Below are positions 1-8,585 of a DNA stretch of 64,000 bases, piece after piece (position 1 is the first letter of the stretch; the number at the start of each line of letters is the position of its first letter). The notes beneath the pieces were generated by a model. The model saw nothing but the letters and a program-made list of their open reading frames with translations. It was not told where the DNA came from and searched no databases. The position numbers were made by a program, and so were the translations under genes. This stretch comes from Parvularcula maris. Lineage in GTDB: Bacteria; Pseudomonadota; Alphaproteobacteria; Caulobacterales; Parvularculaceae. Where the stretch lies: contig NZ_JANIBC010000003.1 in NCBI RefSeq assembly GCF_024505085.1, positions 202,681 to 266,680 on the forward strand, read 5' to 3'.

Positions 1-85
1 CGACCTTGTCCGTCATGGAGATGGCGACGGCGTGCTTGCCCGCGATCTTGCCGGTGCCGACCATGCCTAGTCTGAGCGGTATCAT
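1..85 (-). CDS. Gfo/Idh/MocA-type oxidoreductase, N-terminal fragment
   Basis: Only the first 28 codons are in the window; the gene runs off the left edge. The visible protein begins MIPLRLGMVGTGKIAGKHAV, a short beta strand followed by a GxGxIA-x2-HA stretch. That is the NAD(P)-binding Rossmann start typical of Gfo/Idh/MocA sugar or inositol dehydrogenases. The ATG at 85 is preceded by a GAGG ribosome binding site on the minus strand. Another Rossmann dehydrogenase is possible because the substrate domain is outside the window. Confidence 0.45.
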   Translation of the reverse strand, partial: MIPLRLGMVGTGKIAGKHAVAISMTDKV

Positions 86-95
86 GTTTGGCCTC

Positions 96-160
96 ACGCG
101 CCGAGGGCGCTCCGGCGGGGCGAGCCATACGGCTCGGGCACCCGGTCGGGTGCCTTGGGC
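96..160. repeat. Dispersed repeat A, copy 1
   Basis: About 65 bp that recur with substitutions at 656-720, so the two copies flank rnpB. Each copy begins CTCACGC-x-CCGAGGGCGCT and ends in a perfect 7-bp hairpin, GGCACCC-GGTC-GGGTGCC (here 137-154). No T-run follows, so this is a palindromic intergenic repeat rather than a clear terminator. Nothing else was recognised between 86 and 264. Confidence 0.6.
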
Positions 161-264
161 GCTGCGCTTTGCTTCGTAGGTTCGTAAGGGGGAGCCGCAC
201 GGTGGGGAAGCATGGTGTGCAGCCTCTGGACTAGGCGCCCCGAAAGGCCCACACGCAGTGTGTG

Positions 265-641
265 TCAGGCGGCTGGGCGACCGCGGGGCTTTGGTCTCGA
301 GGAAAGTCCGGGCTCCATGGCGGCAGGGTGCCGGGTAACGCCCGGCCAGCGTGAGCTGAGGGACAGCGCCACAGAGAATATCCGCCTCGCTAGACGGGGT
401 CAGGGTGAAAAGGTGCGGTAAGAGCGCACCGCCGGGGCGGCAACGTCCTCGGGCATAGGCAAGCCCCGCCCGGAGCAAGACCGAATAGGGACGCCGCGCC
501 CTTCGCAAGAAGGGCAGGCCCGCCGTCAGGCTGAGGGGTCCGGGTTGGTTGCAGGAGCGTCCTCGCAAGGGGGCGCCTCAGATGAATGGTCGCCCAGGGG
601 TGCTCGCACCCTGGACAGAACCCGGCTTACAGGCCGCCTGA
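265..641 (+). ncRNA. rnpB: RNase P RNA (class A)
   Basis: This is the catalytic RNA of RNase P, which trims the 5' leader from tRNA precursors. The universal core GAGGAAAGTCCGGGCTCC lies at 299-316, and the 3' core CAGAACCCGGCTTACAGGCCG lies near 615-635. The ends were set by helix P1, in which TCAGGCGG (265-272) pairs with CCGCCTGA (634-641). The length of about 377 nt suits an alphaproteobacterial class A RNA. A U-rich stretch (CTTCTTTTG) follows the end. Placement just upstream of mraZ is a known alphaproteobacterial arrangement. Confidence 0.95.
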
Positions 642-655
642 TGCTCTTCTTTTGT

Positions 656-720
656 CTCACGCCCCGAGGGCGCTGCGACGGCGCGGCCTGACCGGCCGGG
701 CACCCGGTCGGGTGCCTTCC
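656..720. repeat. Dispersed repeat A, copy 2
   Basis: Second copy of the 65-bp element seen at 96-160. The hairpin GGCACCC-GGTC-GGGTGCC is at 699-716. It lies just beyond the 3' end of rnpB and might contribute to 3' end formation there, although no T-run follows the stem. Confidence 0.6.
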
Positions 721-780
721 CGTTCGACCGTTGAGCTTTGAAGGGTTTGCTATTTCGCGCCTCGCCCTCTCCCGGACGCC

Positions 781-877
781 CTCCCACGGCTTGTCCGTGG
801 GACCCAACTCCCTCCGTATCGACCGGCACATTCTTAAGGAGATGGGTCCCGTGGGTCGCTTAGCGACCATGGGAAGG
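781..877. repeat. Dispersed repeat B, copy 1
   Basis: An element with a 7-bp hairpin CCCACGG/CCGTGGG (783-801) followed by ACCCA, and a right part reading GGGTCCCGTGGGTCGCTTAGCGACCATG. A related copy is at 47629-47738. The left and right parts are partly complementary (TGGGACCCA against TGGGTCCC), so the element can fold on itself. No protein was recognised in it. Confidence 0.5.
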
Positions 878-905
878 CGTTTAATGGTGCACTCCCCAAA
901 CCCAC

Positions 906-963
906 TGTGGAAAACTTCTACACAAGCTGTGGACTAGCTTTCCGCGTTAAGAACTTATGCACA
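906..963. promoter_or_regulatory. Cluster of DnaA-box-like sites upstream of mraZ
   Basis: Four 9-mers resembling the DnaA box TTATNCACA occur within 58 bp. TTATGCACA at 955-963 is a perfect match. TTCTACACA (916-924, plus strand) and TTTTCCACA (906-914, minus strand) have one mismatch each. TAGTCCACA (928-936, minus strand) has two. The group sits just upstream of the MraZ boxes, so DnaA control of the dcw cluster is a reasonable inference. No adjacent dnaA or AT-rich unwinding region supports an origin here. Confidence 0.5.
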
Positions 964-977
964 AAACAGCAGTGTCA

Positions 978-1007
978 TTGTTTCCCATCGGAACCCATGG
1001 TATCCCA
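978..1007 (+). promoter_or_regulatory. MraZ operator overlapping a candidate mraZ promoter
   Basis: Three CCCA tetramers occur at 984-987, 994-997 and 1004-1007, exactly 10 bp apart. Read on the minus strand these are TGGGN repeats separated by 5 bp, the known binding pattern of the MraZ repressor. They overlap a weak sigma-70-like promoter: TTGTTT (978-983), 17-bp spacer, TATCCC (1001-1006). Autorepression of mraZ and the cluster follows from the family. The boxes are clear; the promoter hexamers are tentative. Confidence 0.7.
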
Positions 1008-1103
1008 CTGGAAACCGAACATGCCCTGGCAGGCGGGGTTCGGTGCTTCGTATGTGTTGAGGGTCAGCGCGGGCCATGCCCGTGAACGGGAGCGGTGCGA
1101 GCT

Positions 1104-1625
1104 ATGGCAGAGGAGGGGCTGGTAGAGACGCATCAGGACGCCCTTCTTCAGGCTGCCCGCTTCACCGGCCGCTATGCGGGGAAGGTGGACGCCAAGGGTC
1201 GCGTCTCGATCCCCGGCGACTTCCGGCGCCTTCTGCCCGGCGGCACCGTCTATGCCTTCCGCCATTTCAGTGAGCCCGTGCTGCAGATGGGGCCGAGGAG
1301 CCTTCTCGATAATCTGCTCGCTTCCGTGGCTGGGCAGGACGTCTATGACGAGGACCGCTGGCTGCTCGAGGACGAGATCACCGAGGGCACGCAGGCCCTC
1401 GCCCTGGACGAGAACGGGCGCATCTCTCTGCCTAAGGACCTCCGTGAGGAGCTGAACCTGACCGGCCCGGCGGCCTTTGGCGGGCGGGGCTGGCACTTCA
1501 TTCTGGGGGCTGAGGACTATCTCAACCAGCAGCGCAGCCGCGCCCGCGAGGCAGCCTCGCGACACCGGGACACGCTGCGCGCCCGCATGCTTCCCTCAGT
1601 TCAGGCGGGGAGGCAGCAGGGATGA
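1104..1625 (+). CDS. mraZ: Transcriptional regulator MraZ
   Basis: MraZ is a DNA-binding protein that represses its own promoter and the dcw cluster by binding TGGGN repeats. The 173-residue protein shows both SpoVT/AbrB-like half domains: the first centred on KVDAKGRVSIPGDFR (about residues 26-40), the second on LDENGRISLPKDLR (about 99-112). The ATG at 1104 is preferred because GGGAG lies about 11 nt upstream. A GTG at 1095 in the same frame is the alternative but is too close to that site. The 3' end overlaps rsmH by 4 nt. An operator with three 10-bp-spaced boxes lies at 984-1007. Confidence 0.93.
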   Translation: MAEEGLVETHQDALLQAARFTGRYAGKVDAKGRVSIPGDFRRLLPGGTVYAFRHFSEPVLQMGPRSLLDNLLASVAGQDVYDEDRWLLEDEITEGTQALALDENGRISLPKDLREELNLTGPAAFGGRGWHFILGAEDYLNQQRSRAREAASRHRDTLRARMLPSVQAGRQQG

Positions 1626-2623
1626 GCCCGCATATCCCCGTCATGCTGCCCGAGGTGCTCGAAGGGCTGGAGATCGCGGGCGGCGATGTGGTGGCCGACG
1701 CTACCTTCGGCGCGGGCGGCTACACGGCGGCCATCGCCGAGGCGGGAGCGAAGGTGCTTGGCTTCGACCGCGATCCGACGGCGATTGCAGCCGGGCGGGA
1801 GCGGTTTGCGGGCCGGAACGATGTCGTCCTCATCCCCCGCTCCTTCGATGCCATCGCCGAGGAGGCTGCGCAGCATTCGGAGGACGGGCTCGACGGCGCG
1901 GTCTTCGATTTAGGCGTGAGCTCGATGCAGCTCGACCAGTCGGCGCGCGGCTTCTCCTTCCAGAAGGACGGCCCCCTCGACATGCGCATGGGGGAGGGGC
2001 CGTCTGCCGCCGAAGCCGTGGCGGAGCTCTCCCAGGACGAGCTCAAGCAGATCTTCTGGCAGTACGGCGAAGAGCGGCGGGCGGGACAGCTCGCCGCCGC
2101 CATTGTCCGTGAGCGGCAGAAGGCGCCCATCGAGAGCACCCTGCAGCTCGCAAGGCTCGCCGGTGAGCAGCGGGCCACGGAGAAGATCCACCCGGCTACC
2201 CGTATGTTCCAGGCCCTGCGCATCTTCGTCAATGACGAGCTGGGCCAGCTCGTCCGTGCCCTGCGCGGTGCCGAACAGGCGCTCAAGACAGGCGGGCGGC
2301 TGGTGGTGGTGACCTTCCACAGCCTCGAAGACCGCATCGTGAAGCGCTTCCTGACGCTGGCCTCGGCGTCGGAGGGCAACAGCTCGCGCCACCTCCCCGA
2401 AGTGGAGCAGCTCGAGCCGAGCTTCACCCTTCGCTCGCGCAAGGCCGTGCTCGCCTCGAAGGAAGAGGCCGCTGAGAACCCGCGCGCCCGCTCCGCCAAA
2501 CTGCGCGCCGCCACAAGGACCAGCGCCGCGCCCCTCGCCTGGACCGAGGACCGGCTCTTCAAACTCGGCGCCCCGCGCCTCGTCTTTTCCGATCTCCAGA
2601 CCGAATGGAGCCATTCTTCATGA
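1622..2623 (+). CDS. rsmH: 16S rRNA (cytosine(1402)-N(4))-methyltransferase
   Basis: RsmH (MraW) methylates N4 of C1402 in the 30S P site using S-adenosylmethionine. The 333-residue protein begins MSPHIPVMLPEV, the family's conserved N-terminus. It shows the SAM-binding stretch VADATFGAGGYT followed by GFDRDP, then DLGVSSMQLDQSARGFSF, PLDMRM, FQALRIFVNDEL and VVVTFHSLEDRIVK, all family hallmarks. Length is normal. The ATG overlaps the mraZ stop by 4 nt (ATGA), and ftsL starts inside its own stop codon, so translation is probably coupled along the cluster. Confidence 0.97.
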   Translation: MSPHIPVMLPEVLEGLEIAGGDVVADATFGAGGYTAAIAEAGAKVLGFDRDPTAIAAGRERFAGRNDVVLIPRSFDAIAEEAAQHSEDGLDGAVFDLGVSSMQLDQSARGFSFQKDGPLDMRMGEGPSAAEAVAELSQDELKQIFWQYGEERRAGQLAAAIVRERQKAPIESTLQLARLAGEQRATEKIHPATRMFQALRIFVNDELGQLVRALRGAEQALKTGGRLVVVTFHSLEDRIVKRFLTLASASEGNSSRHLPEVEQLEPSFTLRSRKAVLASKEEAAENPRARSAKLRAATRTSAAPLAWTEDRLFKLGAPRLVFSDLQTEWSHSS

Positions 2624-2931
2624 TCCGTTTTGCGATCTTCGCCGTTCTCTCTCTCGCTCTAGCCGGTAGCGCTATCATGCGCCTCTCCGCCGAGCACCAG
2701 GTGCGGGAGGAGCGCCGCGCGATCGCGCGACTCGACCGTCAGGAGAAACAGCTCCAGGCCGAGATCGACCGCCTGCGTTTCGAGGTGGAAGTGCTGGAAT
2801 CGGCTCCGCGACTCGGGGAACTTAGTGCCGACCGCCTTTCCCTGGCGCCGGGCAGCGGGGAGCAGATGGCGGACGGCGATGTTCTTCGCGGTGTGATCGA
2901 TCCTGCCCCTCGTGTGGAGACGCAGCCGTGA
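2620..2931 (+). CDS. ftsL: Cell division protein FtsL
   Basis: A 103-residue protein with the FtsL layout: one N-terminal membrane helix (FAIFAVLSLALAGSAIM), then a charged coiled coil (about residues 28-65, rich in RLDRQEKQLQAEIDRLRFEVE) ending in the conserved turn toward SADRLSLAPG. FtsL joins FtsQ/FtsB and activates FtsWI at the septum. Sequence identity in this family is always low, so the call rests on topology and position between rsmH and ftsI. The ATG at 2620 overlaps the rsmH stop (ATGA) and has GGAG upstream. An in-frame ATG at 2605 is less likely. Confidence 0.85.
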   Translation: MIRFAIFAVLSLALAGSAIMRLSAEHQVREERRAIARLDRQEKQLQAEIDRLRFEVEVLESAPRLGELSADRLSLAPGSGEQMADGDVLRGVIDPAPRVETQP

Positions 2932-4661
2932 ACGCAAGCGCCCTGAACAGGTTCGAGGTCACCATCGGCTTCGACGAGCTGGCCCGCAAGCGTGCCGTTC
3001 GGCCGAAGGCGGAAGCGGACCAGGCGGAGAGCATCCGCAGAAGGCTCCTTCTCTGCGGTGCAGGGCTGGGCGCCGTCTTCTGCGCTTTGGGTTTCAGAAC
3101 CGCCCAGCTCGCCCTCAACCCGCCGCCGCCAGTCTACCAGCTTGCCGGTAGCGAGAGCACTGGCGGTCCGGCGCTTCTCGAGGACCGCGAGGGCAGGGCG
3201 CTCGCTCTCTCCATCAAGGGCTTCGGTCTCGCCATCCACGGCAGCGAGGTGTGGGAGGCCGAAGAAGCGGCAGCCAAGCTTGCCGGTCTCTTCCCCCATA
3301 TCGACCCGGCCAAGCTGCGCATCAAACTCGAGGCGGGCCAGCGGGTGGTGATCGACCGGGTCATCACGCCGGAGCAGCGCGAGGAAGTGCTGGCCCTTGG
3401 GCTTCCGGGCATCACCTTCCCCGAGGCGGATATCCGCGCCTATCCGCAAGGGCGGCTGTTCAGCCATGTGGTGGGGTATCAGATCCCCGGCCGGGGCGGT
3501 GTGACTGGGCTGGAGGCCACAGCATCCAGTCAGGAGCTCGCCGGCACACAGCGCACCACGCTCCACACGGCGGCGCAGACCATCATGCTGGGCGAGGTCT
3601 CCCGCGCCATGGCGCAGTTCGAGGCCAAGGCCGCCTGGGGGCTCCTCCTGGATGCCCATAGCGGCGACGTCGTCTCCCTGGTCAGCTTGCCGGACTTCGA
3701 CCCCAACCGGCCAGGCGCCAGCGACGCTTCGGCGCGGCGCAACCGGGTTGTTTCCGACACTTACGAACTCGGCTCGGCCTTCAAGGCGCTGACCGTGGCC
3801 ATGGCGCTGGAGGAGGGCATCGTCGCCCTCGACACGCCGGTGGATGTGACCTCACCGCTGAAAGTGGGCGACTGGTCGATCGAGGACTACTCCGAGAAGG
3901 GCAATGTACTGAGCGTCGAGGAGATCCTCGCCTACAGCTCCAATATCGGCACGGCGCAGCTCGCGCTCCTGATGGGTCAGGACGGTTTCACCGCCGCCCT
4001 CGAACGGTTCGGCCTTCTCGAACGCATGACCACCTCGCTGCCTGAGAGCCGCAGCCCGCTCATCCCGCGTGAGTGGGGTCCGGCGGAGATCGCCACCGTC
4101 TCCTACGGCCACGGCATTGCGGTGTCGCCGCTGCACCTGACGGCCGCCTTCGCCGCCCTGGTCAATGGCGGCGAGCAGGTGACGCCGCGCTTCCTCCTCT
4201 CCGACCCGGTCGAGAAGAAGCGGGTCATCAGCGAGCGGACGAGCCTGGAGCTTCGCCGTGCGCTGCGCGCCGTGGTCACCGAGGGTACGGGGAGCTTCGC
4301 CGAGGCGGAGGGCTTCTATGTCATCGGCAAGACCGCGACCGCCGACAAGCCGGGCGCGGGCGGCTATAACGACAAGGGGCCGCTCATCTCCTCCTTCATC
4401 GGAGCGTTCCCCGGCCACGACCCACGCTATGTCATGCTGATCAGTCTGGACGAGCCCAAGGGCAACGCCAGCACCTACGGTTACGCCACGGCAGGTTGGA
4501 CCGCCGCGCCCGCCTTCAAGCGCGCGGTGGAGCGGCTGGCGCCGGTTCTGGGGGTGATGCCCACCCCCGAGGACCAGGCCGCCGACGCCTTTCTGACCGT
4601 GCTCGGCGCAAGAGACGGGGCGGGCGCAACCCTTCCGACTGCGGAGGAGAACTCCCGATGA
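2928..4661 (+). CDS. ftsI: Septal peptidoglycan transpeptidase FtsI (PBP3)
   Basis: A class B penicillin-binding protein that cross-links septal peptidoglycan with FtsW. The 577-residue protein has a cytoplasmic tail, a membrane helix at about 40-62, a pedestal domain (DREGRALALSIKGFGL), and a transpeptidase domain. The acyl-enzyme motif is SAFK, nucleophile Ser283 and Lys286. The second motif is SSN at 337-339. The third motif, usually KTG, reads Lys468-Thr469-Ala470 (GKTATADK). That is a departure at a position normally occupied by glycine. The GTG start at 2928 overlaps the ftsL stop (GTGA). Length is normal for the family. Confidence 0.95.
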   Translation: MNASALNRFEVTIGFDELARKRAVRPKAEADQAESIRRRLLLCGAGLGAVFCALGFRTAQLALNPPPPVYQLAGSESTGGPALLEDREGRALALSIKGFGLAIHGSEVWEAEEAAAKLAGLFPHIDPAKLRIKLEAGQRVVIDRVITPEQREEVLALGLPGITFPEADIRAYPQGRLFSHVVGYQIPGRGGVTGLEATASSQELAGTQRTTLHTAAQTIMLGEVSRAMAQFEAKAAWGLLLDAHSGDVVSLVSLPDFDPNRPGASDASARRNRVVSDTYELGSAFKALTVAMALEEGIVALDTPVDVTSPLKVGDWSIEDYSEKGNVLSVEEILAYSSNIGTAQLALLMGQDGFTAALERFGLLERMTTSLPESRSPLIPREWGPAEIATVSYGHGIAVSPLHLTAAFAALVNGGEQVTPRFLLSDPVEKKRVISERTSLELRRALRAVVTEGTGSFAEAEGFYVIGKTATADKPGAGGYNDKGPLISSFIGAFPGHDPRYVMLISLDEPKGNASTYGYATAGWTAAPAFKRAVERLAPVLGVMPTPEDQAADAFLTVLGARDGAGATLPTAEENSR

Positions 4662-6106
4662 AACTCCAAGAGATGACCGCACTGGCAAGGCGTCTGCCAG
4701 ATGTCGAGATCAAGGGCCTCACCGCCGACAGCAGGGCCGTGCGTGAAGGTTTCCTCTTCGCGGCCCTGCCTGGTACGAAGATCGACGGGCGCAAGTTCAT
4801 CGACGACGCCGTGAGGAACGGCGCCGCCGCCGTCCTGGCAAGGCCTGGCACCAAGGCCCCCGTCCCGGTGCTGGAGAGCGAGCAGCCTCGGCTGACCCTC
4901 GCCCAGCTCGCCATGATGTTCCACCCGCAGCAGCCGCGTCTGATCGCCGGGGTGACAGGGACCAACGGCAAGACTTCCGTCGCTCGTTTCGCCAGCCAGC
5001 TCTGGTCGTCGCTTGGGCACCACGCAGGTAGTCTGGGTACGCTCGGCGCCGTCGCGCCGGGCTATGACTACGCGCTGAAGCACACCACGCCCGACCCGGT
5101 GGAGATCCACCAGGTGCTCTCGGGCATGGCGGCGGTGGGCACGACGCACCTCGCTATGGAGGTGTCGAGCCATGGGCTCAGCCAGTACCGGGCGGACGGG
5201 GTGAACTTTTCGCTGGCGGCCTTCACCAACCTGACGCGCGACCATTTCGACTATCACGAGACCTTCGAGGACTACTACCACGCCAAGAGGCGGCTGTTCA
5301 CGCAGCTCCTTCCAAGGGGCGGCACGGTGGTCATCAACACGGACGGTCCGTTTGCGGAGCGTGCGGTCGAGGATGCGCGAGCCGCTGGAAGGCGTCCGCT
5401 GACTGTGGGGCGGAAGGGCGAGCTTCTGGCCCTCAGGCGCGTCGAACCGGGCGCCACCGGCCTTCGGGTCGAGGTCGAGGCGGAGGGCAAGAGCTACACG
5501 CTCCACCTGCCCCTCGTCGGCAGTTTCCAGGCCGACAACGCGCTGGTTGCTGCAGGCCTCGTCATCGCCAGCGGCTACGGGCCGAGCCTGGTGCTGCCGA
5601 AGCTTGAGCAGATCAGCGCCGCCCCTGGCCGGATGGAGCTGGCGGGCGTTCGCCGGTTCAAGAGCGGCACGGCGGGCATCTATGTGGACTACGCTCATAC
5701 CCCCGCCGCCGTGGAGACCGTGCTGGAGGCCATCCGTCCCCATACGGCGGGCCGGGTGCATATCGTCCTCGGCGCGGGCGGCGACCGGGACAAGGAGAAG
5801 CGCGCGCTGATGGGCAAGGCCGCCTCCATGGGGGCTGATCATGTGGTTGTCACCGACGACAATCCCCGCACGGAAGACCCGGCTCTCATTCGCGCGGACG
5901 TTGCCAAGGGCGCACCCAAGGCTGAAGTGATCGGCGACCGCCGCGAGGCGATCCTTGCCGCCGCCCGCAACCTCCGCCCCGGCGACACGCTGGTGATCGC
6001 GGGCAAGGGGCACGAGCGCGGCCAGACCATCGGCACCGTGACCTTTCCCTTCAGCGATGTGGAAGTGGCGCGCGAGGCCGCCATGAGCGATGAGGCAGCC
6101 GCGTGA
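4658..6106 (+). CDS. murE: UDP-MurNAc-L-Ala-D-Glu:meso-diaminopimelate ligase
   Basis: MurE adds the third stem-peptide residue to UDP-MurNAc-L-Ala-D-Glu in the cytoplasm using ATP. The 482-residue protein carries the ATP-binding loop GVTGTNGKTS (about residues 98-107) and the DNPRTEDP motif, which is characteristic of enzymes that select meso-diaminopimelate rather than lysine. Other Mur-ligase landmarks, including EVSSHGLSQ, FTNLTRDHFDYH and YVDYAHTPAAVE, are intact. The ATG at 4658 overlaps the ftsI stop by 4 nt and has GGAGGA upstream. Nothing about this ligase looks degenerate, in contrast to the murD-like gene. Confidence 0.97.
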   Translation: MKLQEMTALARRLPDVEIKGLTADSRAVREGFLFAALPGTKIDGRKFIDDAVRNGAAAVLARPGTKAPVPVLESEQPRLTLAQLAMMFHPQQPRLIAGVTGTNGKTSVARFASQLWSSLGHHAGSLGTLGAVAPGYDYALKHTTPDPVEIHQVLSGMAAVGTTHLAMEVSSHGLSQYRADGVNFSLAAFTNLTRDHFDYHETFEDYYHAKRRLFTQLLPRGGTVVINTDGPFAERAVEDARAAGRRPLTVGRKGELLALRRVEPGATGLRVEVEAEGKSYTLHLPLVGSFQADNALVAAGLVIASGYGPSLVLPKLEQISAAPGRMELAGVRRFKSGTAGIYVDYAHTPAAVETVLEAIRPHTAGRVHIVLGAGGDRDKEKRALMGKAASMGADHVVVTDDNPRTEDPALIRADVAKGAPKAEVIGDRREAILAAARNLRPGDTLVIAGKGHERGQTIGTVTFPFSDVEVAREAAMSDEAAA

Positions 6107-7476
6107 CGGGCAAGCTCTTCGAGGCCTATCAGGTAGCGGCGGCGACCGGCGGTGAGCTTTGCGGCGGCGAGGACTGGTCGATCGGCGGCCTCTCCATCGA
6201 CACGCGGGGCATCCGCCCGGGCGACCTCTTCGTGGCGCTGGAGGCCGAGCGGGACGGGCACGACTTTGCTAGCCAAGCCTTCGAGAAGGGTGCTGCTGCC
6301 GCGCTCGTCAGCAAGTCCATCGAGGTCGGGCCTTATGTCCTCGTGCCTGACACGCTGCGCGCGGCGGAGAGGCTGGCCGGGGCCGCCAGGGACCGCAGCT
6401 TCGCACCCCTGATCGGCGTCACGGGCAGCGCGGGCAAAACCACCACCAAGGAGATGCTGCGCGCGGCCCTGACCCCGCTCGGCGAGATCCACGCGGCGCA
6501 GAAGAGCTTCAACAACCATATCGGCGTGCCCCTGACCCTGGCCGAGCTTCCGCCCACGGCCAAGGCTGGCGTCTTCGAGATGGGCATGAATCATGCCGGA
6601 GAGATCAGAGGGCTGACGAGCCTCGTCCGACCGCATATCGCCCTTATCACCACAGTTGCCGAGGCGCATCTCGAGTTCCTCGGCTCAATGGAGGGGATCG
6701 CCGACGCCAAGGCCGAGATCGCCGAGGGCCTCCGCCCCGGCGGCACCATGATCCTGCCCGCCGACAGCCCCTACCTTCCGCGCTTGCTGCAGCGCTGCGA
6801 GGAGGCAGGGGTAGGCAACATCCAGACCTTCGGACGCAAGGGCGAACATGCCCGCCTTACAGGCGCGGAGCCTGCCGAAGGCGGCATGAATGTCGCCGCC
6901 GTGGTCCTCGGCGAAGAAGTCCGCTTCCTCCTCGCCGCCGAGGGTGAGCACATGGCTACCAACGCCCTCGCGGCGCTGCTGGCGGCGTTGAAGGCAGGCG
7001 TCAGCGTCCAGGACGCGGCTGCCGCCCTCTCCACCTTCAGCACCGGAGCGGGCCGGGGTGAGCGCTTCCAGCTTCAGCTTGGTGAGCGGACGGTCACCGT
7101 TCTGGACGAAAGTTATAACGCCAACCCCGCCTCCATGCGTGCGTCCCTAGGTGTGCTGGGAAGGGCACCTGGCCGCAAGGTAGCGGTCCTCGGCGAGATG
7201 AGGGAGCTTGGCGACACCGCCCCGCAGCTCCACGCTGGGCTGGCCGAGGCGGCGAGCGTTGCGGACATCGTTCACACCGCAGGACCCATGATGCTGCACC
7301 TCCGCGAAGCCTTGCCGGAGGCCAAGCGCGGAACCCATGGTGAAAATGCTAACGATCTCCTTCAGCCTTTATTAGATGACCTCCACGAAGCCGATACGGT
7401 CCTGTTCAAAGGTTCGAACGCCTCTAAGGTGGGTCCTCTCTTAGGGGCCCTTCTGAAGGCAGGCCGGAAGGTATAA
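6103..7476 (+). CDS. murF: UDP-MurNAc-tripeptide:D-alanyl-D-alanine ligase
   Basis: MurF adds D-Ala-D-Ala to the UDP-MurNAc tripeptide, completing the cytoplasmic precursor. The 457-residue protein has the N-terminal MurF fold ([16 protein letters not shown]), the P-loop [26 protein letters not shown], and the C-terminal [15 protein letters not shown] motif, all standard. The GTG start at 6103 overlaps the murE stop (GTGA). Its own stop overlaps the mraY ATG (TAATG). The D-Ala-D-Ala substrate comes from the ddl gene further down the cluster. Confidence 0.96.
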   Translation: MTGKLFEAYQVAAATGGELCGGEDWSIGGLSIDTRGIRPGDLFVALEAERDGHDFASQAFEKGAAAALVSKSIEVGPYVLVPDTLRAAERLAGAARDRSFAPLIGVTGSAGKTTTKEMLRAALTPLGEIHAAQKSFNNHIGVPLTLAELPPTAKAGVFEMGMNHAGEIRGLTSLVRPHIALITTVAEAHLEFLGSMEGIADAKAEIAEGLRPGGTMILPADSPYLPRLLQRCEEAGVGNIQTFGRKGEHARLTGAEPAEGGMNVAAVVLGEEVRFLLAAEGEHMATNALAALLAALKAGVSVQDAAAALSTFSTGAGRGERFQLQLGERTVTVLDESYNANPASMRASLGVLGRAPGRKVAVLGEMRELGDTAPQLHAGLAEAASVADIVHTAGPMMLHLREALPEAKRGTHGENANDLLQPLLDDLHEADTVLFKGSNASKVGPLLGALLKAGRKV

Positions 7477-8579
7477 TGTTCTACCACCTCTTCGTTCCGC
7501 TTGCGGACGACTACCAGATCTTCAACCTGTTCCGGTACATCACGTTCCGGATCGGCGGCGCGACCCTGACGGCGATGCTGATCGCCTTCCTCGTCGGACC
7601 CGGCATGATCAACTGGATGCGGGTGAAGCAGGGCAAGGGCCAGCCGATCCGCAAGGACGGACCGCAAAGCCACATCGTCGAGAAGGCGGGCACACCCACC
7701 ATGGGCGGGCTCCTGATTCTATTCTCGATGGTGGTCTCGGTGCTGCTCTGGGCGCCGCTCAACAACCCCTATATCTGGATCGTGCTCGGCGTGACCGTAG
7801 GGTTCGGGCTTCTCGGTTTCTACGATGACTATCTCAAGGTCACCAAGCAGACCTCGGACGGCGTGGTCGGCTCGCTCAAGCTCCTCTTCCAGTTCGGCAT
7901 CGCCTTCGTCGCGGGCGCGGCGTCCGTCGCCGTGCTGCAGAGCTCCACCGGCGTCGATGTGGACATGGCCACCGGCCTCGCCATCCCGTTCTGGGGCTAC
8001 ATCCTTCCCCTGGGCTTCCTCGTCTTTCCCTTCGCCGCCGTCGTTATCGTCGGCAGCTCCAACGCGGTGAACCTGACCGACGGTCTCGACGGCCTCGCCA
8101 TTGTGCCGGTGATGATCGCCGCGGGTACCTTCCTTCTCATCGCCTATCTCGTCGGCCGGGCGGACTATGCCGGGTATCTCGGCATCATCTACGTGCCCGG
8201 CGCCGGCGAGCTGACGATCATCTGCGCCGCCATTATCGGGGCAGGGCTAGGCTTCCTCTGGTTCAACGCGCCGCCCGCCATGATCTTCATGGGCGATACG
8301 GGATCGCTGGCCCTCGGAGGCACGCTCGGTGCCATGGCCGTGGCCATCAAGCACGAGATCGTCCTCGCCATCGTCGGCGGTCTCTTCGTCTTCGAGGCGC
8401 TGTCCGTGATGATCCAGATCGCCAGCTTCAAGCTGACCGGCAAGCGGGTCTTCAAGATGGCGCCCGTGCACCACCATTTCGAGCAGCTCGGCTGGAAGGA
8501 GCCGACCATCGTCATCCGCTTCTGGATCGTGGCGATCATCCTCGCCATGATCGGCCTCTCCACCCTCAAACTGCGCTAG
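7476..8579 (+). CDS. mraY: Phospho-N-acetylmuramoyl-pentapeptide transferase
   Basis: MraY transfers phospho-MurNAc-pentapeptide to undecaprenyl phosphate, making lipid I at the inner membrane. The 367-residue protein has about ten membrane helices. Catalytic landmarks are present: FYDDYLK (the DDxxK aspartates), [21 protein letters not shown] and the histidine motif APVHHHFE near the C-terminus. The ATG shares one base with the murF stop. Length and motif order match the family, and the start [13 protein letters not shown] is typical. Confidence 0.97.
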   Translation: MFYHLFVPLADDYQIFNLFRYITFRIGGATLTAMLIAFLVGPGMINWMRVKQGKGQPIRKDGPQSHIVEKAGTPTMGGLLILFSMVVSVLLWAPLNNPYIWIVLGVTVGFGLLGFYDDYLKVTKQTSDGVVGSLKLLFQFGIAFVAGAASVAVLQSSTGVDVDMATGLAIPFWGYILPLGFLVFPFAAVVIVGSSNAVNLTDGLDGLAIVPVMIAAGTFLLIAYLVGRADYAGYLGIIYVPGAGELTIICAAIIGAGLGFLWFNAPPAMIFMGDTGSLALGGTLGAMAVAIKHEIVLAIVGGLFVFEALSVMIQIASFKLTGKRVFKMAPVHHHFEQLGWKEPTIVIRFWIVAIILAMIGLSTLKLR

Positions 8580-8585
8580 GACCCG

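Noticed and set aside
699..716. The repeat A hairpin as a standard rnpB terminator
   Set aside because: The same hairpin occurs at 137-154 with no gene ending there, and no T-run follows either copy.
906..963. A replication origin at the DnaA-box cluster
   Set aside because: There is no AT-rich unwinding region, no dnaA, hemE or parAB nearby, and only one perfect box. A regulatory site is more likely.
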